A stretch of DNA of 64,000 nucleotides from Przewalskia tangutica (Eukaryota; Streptophyta; Magnoliopsida; Solanales; Solanaceae): the NCBI GenBank assembly GCA_029844215.1, contig CM056730.1:56308924-56372923 (forward strand). The letters run 5' to 3'. The notes under the pieces were generated by a model. It did not search any database. It was not told the origin of the DNA and saw nothing but the letters and a program-made list of their open reading frames with translations. The translations under genes and the position numbers were made by a program. Shown here piece by piece: positions 44,369 through 54,940 of this stretch (positions are counted from its first letter, which is position 1; each line of letters begins with the position of its first letter).

Positions 44369-45709
44369 ATGCCTCCATGTAAGGCAACACAGGCCTAGGC
44401 GGCAAGGCAGCGAGGAGCCGCTAGCGTGACACCGAGAGTCACGAGGGTCGCCCCTATACCCGAGACAATGAGTTCCACGACGCCGCCGCCCAAAGCAGGT
44501 TTAGGGCGCAGCAATGAGGATGAGACCATAAGACTGCACCTCCACCCCACACCGGAGCAGATGAGATGGGGTACAGAGAGATGGCCCAGTTACTTGCCAG
44601 GATCGTGGCCAGACACGAGGATAGGCTGGATGCGCAGCTCAGCCCAACAGCACTGTGGTTCACCCGAGATCGCATGGGCCATGGCCACGGATTTTCTGAG
44701 TTGTAGCCCACCAGAGTTCTATGGGTCGAGGCCTGAGGATGATCCGCAGGAGTTCATCCGTCAGTTACAGAGGATCATGCGAGTGATCAAGGCTTCAGAG
44801 ACCGAGTCCGTGATCTTCGGCTCACATAGGATGCGTGATACCGCAGTCGATTGGTTTGATTCGTGGGAGTTATCTCAGGGAGAGCACGCGTCCCCCGCTA
44901 CTTGGGTCGAGTTCTCGGAGGCTTTTCTCACTCACTTCTTGCCTCCACAGATGATGAGGGCCCGGGCCGACAAGTTTTTGTTGCTGAGACAGAGAGGGCG
45001 CACAGTTAGGGAGTACAACGTCGAGTTCGATTCTTTGGCTCGATATGTCCCTGCGTTGGTAGTAGATATGGAGGACAGGGTACACCGCTACGTCACCGGG
45101 CTAGATGATTATATGGCCGAGTCTTGTGCGGGTGTGGCTCTTCAGCCAGGCATGGACATTACCCGTATGCAGGCTCATGCACTTGGATGCGAGGAGCGTA
45201 GAGACTGCCGGGTCGACAGATATCAGCAGAAGAAGAAGGCCAAGACGGCCGGATATTTTGGTAGCTCTCGGGGTGGACGACCTCGGCAGACGTCTAGATT
45301 TGCACCACAGCCAGCTCAGAGCACTCCTACATCGTTTTCGGTACAGCCAGAGTATTCGGGGGCACGTCAGGGCCCCAGGACTTCGGACTTCCAGGGTAGC
45401 AAGGGTGCTAATCGATCGAGGTCCGCTCAGTGTGTCCGATGTGGTAGATTCCATTCAGGGAGTTGTAGTACTACTTCGGGAGTTTGCTACACTTGTGGCC
45501 AGCAGGGTCATTATGCGAGGGCCTGTCCGACCAAGGGCAGCGCAGTGGCGGGGTCACCTTCGTGGTCCGCTGTCGGGTCTTCATCACCTACAGTTACTCG
45601 CCCCGGAGGGCAGGGTACTCATGGACCAGCAGGTCGCGGCAGAGGTCGTGGCGCGGGTCCCAGTTCTAGCGGTCCTCAGAACCGCATTTATGCCTTGTCC
45701 AGCCGGTAG
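44369..45709 (+). pseudogene. gag: S3 gag, nearly complete, one early stop
   Basis: MPPCKATQA is followed by TAG (44396-44398), where E has CAG; after that the frame is open to 45709 (447 codons in all). The Gag core is complete: PPEFYGSRPEDDPQEFIRQL (about 44708-44770), VDWFDSWELSQGE, FSEAFLTHFLPPQMM, RTVREYNVEFDSLARYVP, HRYVTGLDDYMAE and ARSVE-type end. Then come a Gln/Ser/Arg-rich linker, CVRCGRFHSGSC and the zinc knuckle CYTCGQQGHYARAC (about 45485-45530). The closing TAG replaces the CAG of a Gln codon that leads into protease in S1. Both stops are CAG to TAG, the mark of deamination at a CHG site. Confidence 0.9.
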
Positions 45710-46060
45710 GACCAGGAGGCGTCGCGACGCCGCCACAGTACCTTATCGGGCCGTTATGATGTGTATGCCTTGATAGATCCGGTTCTACTGGCCCCATATA
45801 TCTCCCCTTATTGCTAGTAGGGTAGGGATAGAGCCTGAGTCCATAGACCCTTTCGAGGTAGCTACGCCAGTGGGTGATTCGGTGGTAGCTCGGCGGGTAT
45901 ATATAGCTTGTCCGGGACTTTATGCGATGCCGACCTAGCGCACTTGATAGAGTGGACATGACCGATTTCGATGTGATCACGGGCATGGATTGGCTAGCTT
46001 CTTGCTATGCCAATGTATCCGCAGGAGAGAGTGGTACGATTCCGCTCGAGGAGCCGATTA
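45710..46060 (+). pseudogene. S3 protease domain, broken
   Basis: The fragments are MMCMP/VYALIDP, then a shifted GSTGPIYLPLIAS-like stretch, and VDMTDFDVITGMDWLASCYANV at 45953-46020. The order matches S1. At least three small indels are present. Confidence 0.78.
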
Positions 46061-46179
46061 TTGAGTGGGAGGGGAACACGGTGTCGCCGAGGGGTAGGTT
46101 TATTTCCTACCTCAAGGCTAGGAAGATGGTGCGAAGGCGGGTACATCTACCATCTCATTCGGTGTTCGACATCGAGGTC

Positions 46180-47020
46180 GCGGTACCAGATTTTCATCGA
46201 TTCCAGAGTCGAGAGTTCCCGATGTGTTTCGCACGACCTCCTGTATCCTCTTGAAAGGAGATAGAGTTCAGATCGATGTCGCGGACACTCGGCCTATTTC
46301 CATTCCGCCATACGAATGGCACCGCCGAGTTGAGAGAGTCAAGGACCACCGAGAGATTTCCGGAGAAAGGATTCATCAGCCTAGTGTTTCTCCTGGGAGC
46401 GCCGTATTGTTCGTGAAGAAGAAGACGACGCTACGCGTAATGTCGATTCTGACAGTGAACAACAAGTGACCATTAAGAACGATACCCTTCCCGTGATTGA
46501 TGATTTGTTCGACCGGGCATGCGCGCGAGATGTTTCTCCAAGATTGATCCGCGATCGGGCTATCATCAGTGCACGAGCGAGAGGCGGATGTCCCTAGGAT
46601 CGCATTCGGACCCAGACGCATTATGAGTTCGTGGTCATGTCTTTCGGTTGACCAATGCTCGTGTATTCATGGATTTGATGAACCGAGTGTTCAAGCCATT
46701 TTTGACACGTTTGTGATAGTGTTCATTGATGACATTTTGGTTTATTCTCGCCAGAGCGGAGCATGCGAGCATTTGAGGATCGTGGTTGAGTTCTCCAGAC
46801 CAGCAGCTTATACGCCAAGTTTTCCAAATGTGAGTTTGGTTGGCTTCGGTGGCTTTTCGGGCATATTGTCGGGCCGATGGTATTCGGTGGATACGCCAAG
46901 ATCGAGGCGATCAGACTTGCCTAGACCTACTACTCCGGCGCAGTGCGCGGCTTCGGGCCTTGCAGTTACTATCGGCGGTTCGTGGAGAAATTTGCTTCTA
47001 TCTGCACCATTGACTAGGCC
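46180..47020 (+). pseudogene. S3 reverse transcriptase domain, broken
   Basis: The motifs include REFP.C, the polar VLFVKKK (about 46405-46425), IDDLFD (46497-46515), KIDPRSGYHQ, TFVIVFIDDILVYSR (46709-46752, catalytic FIDD at 46722-46733), YTPSFPNVSLVGFG and YYRRFVEKFAS-type end at 46970-47000. Frameshifts are frequent between them. Confidence 0.83.
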
Positions 47021-47500
47021 GACTCATAAGGCGGCTAAGTTTGATGGACTGATGCTTGGAGCGTGGTTTCCGATCGGGCGAGATCGACGACCGCCTGCTT
47101 CTTACTTCCGGAGGGTCCGACGGTTATGTAGTGTATTGTGACGTCGGCGTCGGGCTCGGATGTGTGTTGATGCACTGGTAAGGTTATAGCGACGATCCCG
47201 ACACCTTAAGAAGCATGAGAGAACTACCCCACCCATGATTTGGAGTCGCGGTGATTCACGCCAAGATCTGGAGGCACTATTTGTATGGGGTTCATGTGGA
47301 TATTTATACGCACCACAAGAGCCTCCAATATATCTTCACCAGGAGCCGAACTTACGATGCGAGACGGTGGTTAGAGTTACTTAAGGATTACGATGTTGAT
47401 ATCTGTACCACCCGGGAAGTCCAATGTCAGGCAGATGCTCTAGTCGTAGGTCCATGGGAGTCTATCGGATGTGCAGCCGAGAGGAGGGCATGGTCCGCGA
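47021..47500 (+). pseudogene. S3 RNase H domain, broken
   Basis: NYPTHDLES (about 47222-47248) is followed by IHAKIWRHYLYGVHVDIYTHHKSLQYIFT (47251-47340) and RRWLELLKDYDVDICT. The TDHKSL-type motif keeps its His and Lys but has lost the Asp through a neighbouring indel. Confidence 0.8.
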
Positions 47501-48640
47501 GTTACATCGCTTAGCGAGCCTCGAGTCCGTTGATTGGTTACGATAGCGATGGGTTCGAGTTCGAGAGGTTGCCGAGTCTTCCATCGTCGGCGAGGTGAAG
47601 AGAAACATTGAGGATCCGTTTTGACACTGCATCGCGATACGGCTCTTCGTGAGGAAGGGTCCTTTGAGGTAGCACTGATGGGTGCTAAGGTTTGAGGGCG
47701 TTGTGTGTTCCGATATTGCAGACTTGGCAGCAGTTCTAGGGAAGCACACAACGACGTTACTCTATCCATCCGGTCGACCAAGATGTACCACGACCTTAGA
47801 TCCGTATTGGTGGGATGGTTTGAAGAGGACGTTGCAGAGTTTGTAGCTCGCCCGTGTTGTCGCAGTGAAGATAGAGCACGAGGCCCGTGGATTATTGCGC
47901 AGACGATAGATCCCGACCTGGAAGTGGGAGGTGATCAACATGGACTTTATCACAGGATTACCTCGCACTCAGAGGAAGCATGATTCTATATGGGTTATCG
48001 TCGACAGGCTGACGAAATCAGCCCACTTTCTTCCAGTCAGGACGACCTTTTCGGTCTAGGATTATGCCAGACTTTATATACGAGAGATCGTGAGACTGCA
48101 TGGAGTCCCCATTTCTATCATATCTGACCGAGGAGCCCAGTTTACGGCTAACTTCTGGAGGTCTTTCCAGAAGGGTTTAGGGACGCAGGTGAGCTCGAGC
48201 ATCGCATTCCATCCTCGCAGACGGACAGCAGAGCGCACTATCCGCACTACAGAGGATATGCCGCGAGCCCGTGTTATTGACTTCGTGGGTAGCCGAGGAT
48301 CATTTGCCTCTAGTTGAGTTTGCGTATAATAATAGCTACCACTCCAGTATTCAGATGTCGCCTTATGAGGCCTTGTATGGGAGGAAGTGCAGATCGCCGA
48401 TAGGCTGGTTTGATGTAGGCGAGGTGCAGTTAGTGGGACCAGACATGATACAGCAGGCAGTGGATAAGGTGAAGCTTATCCAGGAGTGGTTACTGACAGC
48501 TCAGAGTCGACAGAAGTCATATGCAGATCATCGTCGTCGGCATCTGGAGTTCGAGGTTGATGATTGGGTTTTCCTGAAGGTGTCACCCATGAAGGGTGTG
48601 ATGAGATTCGGGAAGAAAGGGAAACTCAGCCCAAGGTTCA
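47501..48640 (+). pseudogene. S3 integrase, core broken, C-terminal half intact
   Basis: Zinc-binding fragments (LSIRSTKMYHDLRSVLVGWFEEDVAEFVARP, about 47760-47855) come first, then NMDFITGLPRTQ (about 47937) with the first Asp. VRLHGVPISIISDRGAQFTANFWRSFQKGLG (48090-48185) has the second Asp. AERTIRT (about 48228-48248) has the Glu. From 48271 the frame is clean for 175 codons: EDHLPLVEFAYNNSYHSSIQ through GRKCRSPIGWFDVGEVQLVG to FHVSMLRRCIGDPSRVHPIDDV. All three catalytic residues are visible but in different frames. Confidence 0.86.
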
Positions 48641-48965
48641 TTGGGCCGTATCAGATTGTCCGCAGGGTAGGAAAGGTTGCCTATGAGTTGGATCTACCGT
48701 CCGACCTAGAGGAAATGCATCCGGTGTTTCATGTTTCTATGCTGAGGAGATGTATCGGGGATCCATCTAGAGTGCACCCGATTGACGATGTCCAGTGATC
48801 GAGGTTATCGATGAGGAGATTCCCATAGCGATAATCGATCGTCGTTAGGCGTCTCGACCAAGGACGTGGCTTCACAAAGTCTTGTGGCGAACGAGCTCGG
48901 GAGGAGATGACGGGAAACCGGCGAGGACATGAGGCGTATATCCTCACCTATTCCCCACACCTCCA
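48641..48965 (+). pseudogene. S3 integrase tail and chromodomain, broken
   Basis: It is clean to 48798, then damaged. Against S1, CAGG became CG, CTGCGG became CTCG, CTCAGG became CTCGG, and AGGCAGAAG became AGGCGT. The WRNEL...EEMTWEAEEDM..KYPHLF block is therefore unreadable in one frame. Paired with S1 it is the clearest single example of CAG/CTG loss. Confidence 0.82.
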
Positions 48966-49092
48966 GGTAACTCACTTTCCTACTTATAATTTTCATTGAC
49001 TTATTTGCTTAAATGTTGTATTGTGGCCATGTGAGGCATTTGCAAACTGTTTAAGTTATGAAGAACCTTATCACTGTGTGTCTTGGGAAGGG

Positions 49093-49126
49093 ACATTCGG
49101 GACGAATGTTTCTAAGGAGGGGAGAA
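49093..49126 (+). promoter_or_regulatory. S3 polypurine tract and inverted repeat
   Basis: ACATTCG (49093-49099) and CGAATGT (49103-49109) are followed by AAGGAGGGGAGAA next to the LTR. Confidence 0.85.
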
Positions 49127-51591
49127 TGTTATACCCCGTATTTCCTGAGTATGTACGTAAGGGCGTACGTACAAAAGTTAAGCCTTAAAGATTAGGCATA
49201 GGACGAATTTGGGCACAACTCACAAAACGAATGGTTTTCCGACGAAACGTTTTACAAAACTTGCGAAGGGAAAATTCCGGCTATGTCATTTATATTTTTT
49301 TGCGGATTTTTCCGAGAGATGAAATATTCTGGACCAACTGGAGGGTGACATTTGTCACCCTCAAGTGGACGGCCAAGTGGGGCGGCACCTTGGACGATTG
49401 CCATGGTTTTGTGGCTTAAATCTTGGGTCAATGTTTTGTGAGGGATTAGTGGAGTAGGTTAGGGTGCACTTGTGCAAATCTCCACCATACACTTGCCTAC
49501 CACTTGACTTCATCTTGGCCCTTGAAAGCCCTATAAATACCCCACTTGAGTTGATGAGTTCTTCATCCACAAATCAATTTCCAAGTCTCCAAAATCCCTC
49601 CCCTCTCCTTATAGTTCTCGTCCAAAGCCTTCTCTCCCCCTCTTGAGAAGAGCCTAGCCGAAACACTACCCCCCTTTGGTAGAAAATACTCTCCTAGTAT
49701 TGTTACTATTCCCAAATACTTTAGCCTATACCTTGTAGTATTTCCAAAAGTCACCTCTTTACTAAAAGCCTAGAAATACTACCTTAGCTCCATTAGTCAC
49801 TAAACGAAACCCTAAGAGAAACTTCATAGTTGGTTGAAGTAGAAAGTAGAAGTTGTGTAGAAACTTCTAAGGGTTTCTTGGAGCGGTTTGGAGCGTGCAG
49901 ACAGAGCTAAACCTCGCTCAGGATCGACTTATATCTTGGATAATATTGGGCTTATCGAGGTAAATAATCTTATTCCTCTATTGTAATTGGAGAATACATA
50001 TTGTAGAAGTATAGAAATAAGTATAAAACACATAGAAGGATATTAAAAAAGAGAATTGAACTATAGTCACATCAGAAGAATTAATGAAGATTGAATCAGA
50101 TTTACTTAGGATCAGTATTTACAGACTTGTATAGTTTAGCAGTAAGTCTGCCCGATTTTCCGTAGAATAGAGAACCCTCTGCTTAGATTATCCTACAGAG
50201 TAGTCTAGACGTTGATAGACGTATTTGACTATTATAGGTTGATACTCTGCGCGCGACATATTCGACTTGGCAGGTGGATTTCGCCGAGAAGGTATGTGAT
50301 TCTTCCTATACTCTTGAGCATGATATTTTAAAATATATATATAGTACAGACGACGTGTTAAGCGAACGTAGTTTTACTGCAATGTCTTTTGACTTAAGCC
50401 TGAATAATAAGAACCTTGAAGTCTTTCAAAAGAATACTTGGTTTTTAAACAAAAAGCTTAAGAGTTATACCAGCTTTATGGGAAGTTAGGTATAACGACT
50501 TAAGAAAGATAAAAGGAACTGTTTACTTATTTGTTTTTTTAAAAAGCCTTGTATTGATTTCTGTAAAGTGTAGTAAGATTGTTTGATAAGTAGACATATT
50601 ATGATGCTACGTGTGTTAGTGTCTTGTAACGTTTGTGTAAAGGGGGTACCCTTGTTGTGCTTACGTTGTTAAACGTTAAGACCGTTGTACTGTTATTATA
50701 TCACATACCCCCTTGACTTGTTATACCGAGGGCTTGCCACCCGATGCGGTCTATACGGCCTACGCGTCCATGTGACTATGCGGAGCTGCGGGAGTTCCAG
50801 GATTGATCATTCCGGGTGTATTATCCCGATGCGAGGAGTGCCTTATGCGGTCTGTGTGACTATGCGGTTTATGTGACTATGCGGACTGCGGGAGTCCAGG
50901 AGGGTACCGGGGTTAGCTACCCCCGATGCGGGTCTATACGACCTATGCGGGTCTATGTGTGACCTATGCGGGCTGCGGGAAGTCGAGATTAGGCACGCAT
51001 AATGATACTACGGGCGATCGCCTTGGTTCGATCATTATCACCTAGAAAAGACCGATTCATGATATCTATTTTGCTCTTGTTTATGTTGTGACACTATATG
51101 CAGTTTAACTGATTGTATTTACAAATGGTTTTAGACACTTGATTTCATTTCAAGATTTCACGCTTTCACATACTTAGTACTGTGATCGACTCCTTCGGGG
51201 CCGCGTTCATGCCGCAGGCGGGAAAGCAGGTGCTAGATCCACATCCTTAGGATCTCTACTTTGGTGTCAGGAGCTCCATCTTCTCCGGAGGCTCGACTTT
51301 TGGTATGGTTCTCCCTGTGTTGTAGATATATGTACATTCAGGGTATGGCGGGGCCCTGTCCCGCCATAGTTGTCTACTTCCTTAGAGGTCTGTAGTCCTA
51401 TTGTACAGTTGGGATGTAACTGCCAAACTTTGATATATATATATGCCGAAAGGCGACGCTTTCTCAGATAAACTGTTTTCTTTTCATATTGTTTCCTGTC
51501 TTGCTTTTATTTTCCGCTGATTACTCTGATGTATGACTACTTGGGTGCCCGGGTAAGGCACCAGTCACGGGCCCCAGAACGGGTCATGACA
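49127..51591 (+). repeat. S3 3' LTR (2,465 bp)
   Basis: It is an uninterrupted copy of the S3 LTR and so shows the L2 target site (GTATAGAAATAAG, about 50008-50020) empty. The palindrome is at 49341-49362, TATA box at 49532, donor-like site at 50292, ATGCGG block at 50740-51000 and GC hairpin at 51345-51367. It ends GGGTCATGACA. Confidence 0.93.
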
Positions 51592-53528
51592 TGGAAGATA
51601 AGTCTTCAAGCTTGATATTGTTGACCAAGGTCAACTTGTCCACTTGGCTATTTAATTAATGATCCTTCATCCTAGCCCACAAGTGTATTAATATAAGCCA
51701 TCCAATGTGTTATATATTCACTACACTAGTGCAAGACTAGTTTTTAACCCTTAGAATTTATCACAACATTTTCTTGTCCACTATATTGCTCTCGGGTTTG
51801 GAGGAGTTCCCACACAAAAAAATTGTGATTTTGATCCATTGTTCACAAGACTTAAACCCAAGGTTCCTAAGAGGGTTGTAAGGTTATCTCAATAGAAAGA
51901 TTTCAGAAAAACGGAGTTTTCACGTTAGTCGCAAGGCGGAAACTTAAGGAGTTCTTCAACTTTGAAGTTGGAACTTGAAGATGGGTTCTTCATAGGCTTC
52001 TAAGGAGTGCTTGGAGCGGATTGGAACTTAAGGAAAGGAGCTAAGAATTCCTAAGGCGCGACTTTGAATCTTGGAAATTTTAAGGGCTTATAAAGGTATA
52101 ATTTTGTCATTTTAGTAATTAAGTTTTCTTATTGTTGTAGCTATGGATAATATCAAGCATGAGTTATTTATTATGAAGTTGGATAAGTGTTTTGACTATT
52201 GGAACCCTAATCCGAAAAACTAGCATGTTAGCCTTAAGATTACAATTCAAGTCGATTATTCGTTTAAGTCGTCGCATGTTGTGTAAGGAGGAAATTGTAG
52301 TTGTTGAAGTTGTTTATAACTATATAACATGTTAGACCTTAGAACTTGGAATTGGGAAAAAAAGAATTGGAAAGGACTTGTTGTTGGTTATAAGTTGGCC
52401 GAGAAGGGCTTGGATTTTTATACTACTTGATATTAATTATGGGGCGGAATTTTACACGTATTGTAAGGCGTGTAATCCCCTTTGTTTGGTTGTTGTTTGG
52501 AGCCTTAAATGTGGCGTGTTGGTTATTGTATTCGGCCTTGAAAAAGGTGGCAAAGTGAGTAGAAACAAAGGAAGTGCTGCCCGTTTTTCCGTAGAATTAG
52601 AGACCGTATACTTAGTATTATTCTACATTAGAGACTAGAAGTTGATAGTCTTGTTGTGACCATTATAGGTTGACACTTCTACGTACGGCGTATTCGGCTT
52701 AGCTTGTGGATCTAGCCGAAAAGGTATGTGAACTATCTCCTCTTCTAGCATAATTCCTTAAGATAAAGAAAGTAAGTTCTACTCCTTAAATGATCCATTC
52801 CTTGGTTATACTTGGATTGCCTAATATAGAATTTGTTCTATGTACTTCCTTGATTGTACTTTGATGTTTAAATTGTAAGTTGTATAATCCATTGCCTTAG
52901 TGGAGTTCGGATTCTTAAGAGTGAAAGTATTTTGCTTAAAGTACATGGAGTCTTGAAAAGGAAGTGGTTTCCAAACCTTTTGGCTAGTGCCTTAGTTCCA
53001 AAACCTAAAGGTCATTATAATGACTTTAGGGGAGTCAAATGAGTGATTTACTTAATTGTTTTAAAAAGAGGAGAAATGACATGATTTAAGAGAAGTAACT
53101 TGTTTTAAAGGTGTGAGTTACTTGAGGTTTAAAAGTAGAAGAAACTTGATTTCTAAAGATTAAGAGACTTGAAGTATTTTGAAAGTTAAGAAGCTTGGTT
53201 TAAAAGTATGTGATACTTGGTTTTAAAAGTATAAGTCTCTTGGTTATAAAAGGAATGAAAATGTCTAAAACCATAAAGGGTTATAACGACTTTATGGGAA
53301 GTTGGTTATAACGGCTTTATGGAAGGTTAAGAAAGTTGTCTATTTTGATTAATGGGCATAAGTTGCCTAGATTGTGAAAATTTGAGGTTACTTGGTTTCA
53401 AGCTTTGAAATGAGTTTCTAAAAGTGTAGTAACTTACTTTGAAGAATAGACACGCCTTGATACTACGGGTGTTAGTATCTTGGGATTTTACATAAAAAAA
53501 AAAGTCTTTTGAAAAGAAGGTACGTACG

Positions 53529-53715
53529 AAGTACTTTGGCTTGTTTAGTTGAGAATTATTCTATGTGTGCCTTGATAAGTACTTTGGCTTGTTTAATTGA
53601 GAATTATTCTATGTGTGCCTTGATAAGTAATTTGGCTTGATAAATTGAGAATTATTCTATGTGTGCCTTGATAAGTACTTTGGCTTGGTTAATTGAGAAT
53701 TGCCTATGTGTGCTG
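53529..53715 (+). repeat. Tandem repeat of about 50 bp in B'
   Basis: Four units of AGTACTTTGGCTTGTTTA...ATTCTATGTGTGCCTTGATA. The same unit recurs in element B (27529, 56955) and on the opposite strand in B'' (58964-59178). Confidence 0.78.
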
Positions 53716-53930
53716 GTGATAGCCTTTGAGTGCAAGTATTATGTTTTATTACGTTGCCGCGACTCTCGGTTGGAGGACCGGCTATCTTGTTGTAAGTTAC
53801 TTGGACGTACCGACAGTGATGTGGGATTCCACGGGTATGCTTCCGTTATTTGTAGTACTTGGGTTAAATTCCCGGATTTTTATAAAAGACATGGTAGTGC
53901 TTATGTTTTGTTTGATGGTCGGTTGAGATA

Positions 53931-54240
53931 GGGTAAGAGTATAAGTGATGGGAAAACCCCCAAGACGCTATACCACCTTCTCCAGGGTAAGAGTATAAAT
54001 GAGGGGTAAACCCCCAAGACATTATACCCCCTGCTTGTTTTGTTTGATGGTCGGTTGAGATAGGGTAAGAGTATAAGTGAGGGGTAAACCCCCAAGACGC
54101 TATACCACCTTCTCCAGGGTAAGAGTATAAATGAGGGTTAAACCCCCAAGACATTATACCCCCTGCTTTACCACCTTCTCCAGGGTAAGAGTATAAATGA
54201 GGGTTAAACCCCAAGACGTTATACCACCTGCTCGTTTTCC
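53931..54240 (+). repeat. Minisatellite of about 54 bp in B'
   Basis: About five units begin GGGTAAGAGTATAA(G/A)TGAGG, continue with AAACCCCCAAGAC and end TATACCACCTTCTCCA. One spacer, TTTGATGGTCGGTTGAGATA, occurs twice. The reverse strand is open through the array only because unit lengths are multiples of three. Confidence 0.82.
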
Positions 54241-54940
54241 TACTGCCCGCATGCTTTTTAGGACGAGTGGGACTTGTGTTCATGTATGCCTATTGGTGTT
54301 ATATTATATCATGGATCGGCGGTGAGTAAGGATTTACCGCATGATTGATATTATGGGTGTGAGACCCATGGTTAGATTTTAGAAATGACTTGAGGCACGC
54401 GTCCGGACTTATTATGACCGCTTATGTGTTGGTAATCGTAGGTTGGCTATCATACATGTCTCCTGCTTTTGTTTAGATCGTTATGATTTCATTACTGATT
54501 TTTCAGCTTCACATACTTGGTACATTCTTCGTACTGACCTCCTTCGGGGGGCTGCGTTCATGCCGCAGGTTTAGGTACGCAGTTTGGTGATCGGCAGGTG
54601 TAGGACCCTGCTCAGAGTTTTTGGATAGCTCCTTCAATTCGGGAGTTTATCTTTTTGGTATAAGTTCTTTCGGTACAGGCTTTTGTACAGTTATGGGTAC
54701 GGCGAGGCCTTGTCCCGTCATAGTTCAGTATAACTCTTAGAGGTCTGTATTCATATGTGGGATTGGACTCATGTTCAGTGTAGTGTCTTTTATTATGTAT
54801 ATTATATGGCAGTCTTGTCGGCTTTGCCCTTGCACGTACGTTGGTTTAAAAAAAAAAGTGTTATTTAAATTCCGCAGTTTACTTGTGTTGTTAGGTAAGG
54901 TGCCTGTAGGGCACGATCACGCCCGTGGTTCGGCGTGACA

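Larger units (their letters stand above)
32114..51591 (+). mobile_element. S3: family S element with the best-preserved gag, interrupted by L2
   Basis: TSD TGGAA is at 32109-32113 and 51592-51596. Order: 5' LTR (split by L2), primer-binding site, gag, protease, RT, RNase H, integrase with chromodomain, polypurine tract, 3' LTR. Gag (44369-45709) and the integrase C-terminal part (48271-48798) are clean, while the pol between them is riddled with small indels. This patchiness does not look like ordinary decay. Confidence 0.92.
31748..54940 (+). mobile_element. B': solo LTR of family B, itself interrupted by S3
   Basis: It begins TGTTACACCCCGTAAGTC at 31748 and ends GGCGTGACA at 54940, with TSD TAACC on both sides (31743-31747, 54941-54945). 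No internal region is attached, so it is a solo LTR, usually the product of LTR-LTR recombination. Without S3 it is about 3.7 kb. Confidence 0.88.
51592..54940 (+). repeat. B' solo LTR, segment 2
   Basis: After TSD TGGAA it continues from 32113. CCAAT (51702-51706) and TATATATT (51711) mark the promoter, and the donor-like site is at 52724. The segment ends GTTCGGCGTGACA. It diverges from element B more than the two B LTRs do from each other. Confidence 0.87.

Noticed and set aside
44454..44711. 85-codon minus-strand frame inside S3 gag
   Set aside because: Shadow of the gag reading frame; the plus strand carries the recognised Gag motifs.
53931..54240. CRISPR-like array
   Set aside because: Units are adjacent, degenerate and without unique spacers, and the context is a plant LTR.
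53864..54283. 139-codon repetitive protein on the minus strand
   Set aside because: It is a read-through of the 54-bp minisatellite, whose unit is a multiple of three. No start context or conservation is seen; the related array in E gives a different peptide.
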